Assembly (NCBI RefSeq): GCF_006483455.1
Contig: NZ_PPPU01000017.1
Location: forward strand, 48,257-112,256
Reading direction: 5' to 3'
Length of the DNA stretch: 64,000 nucleotides
DNA from: Methylomonas koyamae
GTDB lineage: Bacteria > Pseudomonadota > Gammaproteobacteria > Methylococcales > Methylomonadaceae
Numbering within the stretch: position 1 is the stretch's first letter; every line of letters starts with the position of its first letter. The position numbers and the translations under genes were made by a program. The notes below the pieces were generated by a model. That model was not told the origin of the DNA, did no database searches, and saw only the letters and a program-made list of their open reading frames with translations. Below are positions 62,752-64,000 of the stretch, piece by piece.

Positions 62752-64000
62752 TTACGTTGGCCTCGGGTAGAGTTTCAGTCGCCGGGCAAGTCCTTCATAA
62801 ATCCGCATCGCCGCTTGCCGGGTTTCCGGATTGATTTTCAACAAATGATCCTCGCCGTCAATCGCGGCAACCAATGCGTGATACAGCGGGGAAAACTTCA
62901 TTGGATATTGCCTGGCTTCCATGGCCTGGCGCAATGCATCTCCCTGACCATGAACGACGACATACCAGAGCAGTCTCTGCAAATCGTCGAGGTAGTCTGT
63001 CCAAAGCAATTCGTCCTCCCGTTCCACTGCCGCACCTATATGCTCGAACATACTTTGCCAGCGCGTTACCTGCGGCTCACCCAAAGTGTTCAACGCCTGC
63101 AATAGATCGCGCCCGGACAATGACATGCCGTCTTCATACTCCAGCGCACGGCTCACCTGCGCGAGCGCCATCGGCAGATTCTCCGTGTGCAACGCCAGCG
63201 CGTAAGCATAGTTCGCATGCAGCAACTGCCTGATATTTGGTGAAGGGTTTTTAGCCAAACCACCTTCAAAAGCCCGCAGCGCCCTGATCGGAGCGCCTTG
63301 TTTCTCTAAAAACAAATTGCCCAACCTGTTTAGCGCCCGGGCGACTTGCTGACGCAAGGCCGCTTCCGTGGCCTCGCCAAAGCGTGCGACGACATAGTCG
63401 TAGACCTTGATTGCGTCCTCCGATTTCCCAAGCTCGCCCAACCTGAAGCCCTTGTTAACCAGCGCCTGGGCGACTCGCTCACGCAAGACCACTTCCGTCG
63501 CCGCGCCAAAGCGTTCGACCAGATCGTCGTAGACCTTGATTGCGTCCTCCGATTGCCCAAGCTGGCCCAAAGTGATGCCCTTGTTGACCAGCGCCCGGGC
63601 GACTTGCTCACGCAAGGCCGCTTCCGTGGCCGCGCCAAAGCGTTCGACGACATCGTCGTAGACCTTGATTGCCTCCTCCAATTGCCCAAGCTGGCCCAAG
63701 CTAAAGCCCTTGTCGACCAGCGACCGGGCGACTTGCTCACGCAAGGCCATTTCCATGGCCGCGCCAAAGTGCTCGACGACATCGTCGCAGACCTTGATTG
63801 CCTCCTCCAATTGCCCAAGCTGGCGCAAAACGAAACCCTTGTTGACCAGCGCCCGGGCGACTCGCTCACGCAAGGCCATTTCCATGGCCGCGCCAAAGCG
63901 TGCGACGACATCGTCGTAGACCGTGATTGCGTCCTCCCATTTCCCAAGCTGGCCCAAAGTGATGCCCTTGTTGACCAGCGCCCGGGCGACTTGCTCACGC
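62752..64000 (-). CDS. TPR-repeat protein, 5' end outside the window
   Basis: At least 416 residues; the frame is open to the right edge. The visible N-terminal part has five near-identical 43-residue repeats, of the form LVNKGFxLGQLGQxEDAIKVYDDVVERFGAATEAALREQVARA, with TPR spacing plus a nine-residue extension. The non-repetitive C-terminal part (from about 63330 down to 62752) continues helical, with QGDALRQAMEARQYPMKFSPLYHALVAAIDGEDHLLKINPETRQAAMRIYEGLARRL. No catalytic motif is seen in this part; the missing 5' portion may hold an effector domain such as a NTPase or peptidase. Any Met in the repeats is not the true start. Confidence 0.8.
   Translation of the reverse strand, partial: REQVARALVNKGITLGQLGKWEDAITVYDDVVARFGAAMEMALRERVARALVNKGFVLRQLGQLEEAIKVCDDVVEHFGAAMEMALREQVARSLVDKGFSLGQLGQLEEAIKVYDDVVERFGAATEAALREQVARALVNKGITLGQLGQSEDAIKVYDDLVERFGAATEVVLRERVAQALVNKGFRLGELGKSEDAIKVYDYVVARFGEATEAALRQQVARALNRLGNLFLEKQGAPIRALRAFEGGLAKNPSPNIRQLLHANYAYALALHTENLPMALAQVSRALEYEDGMSLSGRDLLQALNTLGEPQVTRWQSMFEHIGAAVEREDELLWTDYLDDLQRLLWYVVVHGQGDALRQAMEARQYPMKFSPLYHALVAAIDGEDHLLKINPETRQAAMRIYEGLARRLKLYPRPT
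63454..64000 (-). repeat. 129-bp tandem repeats inside the TPR gene
   Basis: The marker GTTGAC/GTTAAC/GTCGAC on the plus strand recurs at 63454, 63583, 63712, 63841 and 63970, exactly 129 bp (43 codons) apart. Identity between units is high at the DNA level, so the array has recently expanded or is being homogenised. It continues past the window edge. Confidence 0.9.

Overview
The window looks like chromosome of a GC-rich gammaproteobacterial methanotroph, most likely Methylomonas or a close relative. This is inferred from a formaldehyde-activating-enzyme homologue, a methanethiol oxidase, a nitrogen-fixation-type flavodoxin with its usual FeS-repeat partner, and gammaproteobacterial flagellar and cell-shape operons. 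I see no rRNA, tRNA, CRISPR array, insertion sequence or prophage.

Layout. (1) 1-9.7 kb, plus strand: the flagellar rod/hook operon flgB(partial)CDEFGHIJKL. (2) 9.7-12.2 kb, minus: an MBOAT O-acyltransferase with an SGNH-hydrolase partner. (3) 12.3-18.9 kb, minus: the cell-elongation operon mreB-mreC-mreD-mrdA-rodA-mltB; mreC has no usable AUG/GUG/UUG at its conserved N-terminus and seems to start at AUC. (4) 19.0-22.9 kb, plus: gatCAB with a Uma2-type nuclease gene between gatA and gatB. (5) 22.9-26.6 kb, minus: methanethiol oxidase, a DUF4242 gene, a ParE-type toxin-antitoxin pair, a lipoprotein and a TetR regulator. An identical 18-nt operator-like sequence precedes both tetR and the DUF4242 gene. 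(6) 26.7-34.1 kb, plus: dcd, a giant GH15/phosphorylase-kinase-alpha-like protein, glucokinase and a PAS-GGDEF-EAL protein. (7) 34.2-38.5 kb: a small exported protein, a zinc-ribbon plus Card1-like nuclease, then a nif-associated cluster (flavodoxin, 4Fe-4S LRV protein, SUFU-like, ankyrin) behind a sigma-54 type promoter. (8) 38.9-41.7 kb: three secreted proteins with PEP-CTERM-like tails, two of them tandem paralogues. (9) 42.0-49.2 kb: a response regulator, a response regulator with a degenerate HD-GYP domain, a hemerythrin-PAS histidine kinase, a zinc-finger-like protein, a DUF815 ATPase, an AT-rich gap with DnaA-box-like sites, and a chemoreceptor. (10) 49.5-54.7 kb: OxyR, then cytochrome bd genes cydP-cydA-(periplasmic protein)-cydB-cydX followed by a divergent Fae homologue. 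(11) 54.7-60.0 kb: a copper-rich multicopper oxidase, then a sulfane-sulfur module (ETHE1-type dioxygenase plus TauE/SafE permease) facing a FisR-like sigma-54 activator, with a visible activator-site array and a -24/-12 promoter between them. (12) 60.3-64.0 kb: a Sel1/lytic transglycosylase, inorganic pyrophosphatase, a DUF2797 protein and a TPR protein built of 129-bp tandem repeats that runs off the right edge.

The most rewarding places to look are the FisR-like/persulfide-dioxygenase control region, the AUC start of mreC, the nif-accessory cluster with its sigma-54 promoter, the TetR operator pair, the Fae homologue that lacks the active-site histidine, and the DnaA-box cluster near 47.1-47.3 kb. 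All family assignments come from reading the translations; no database search was run.
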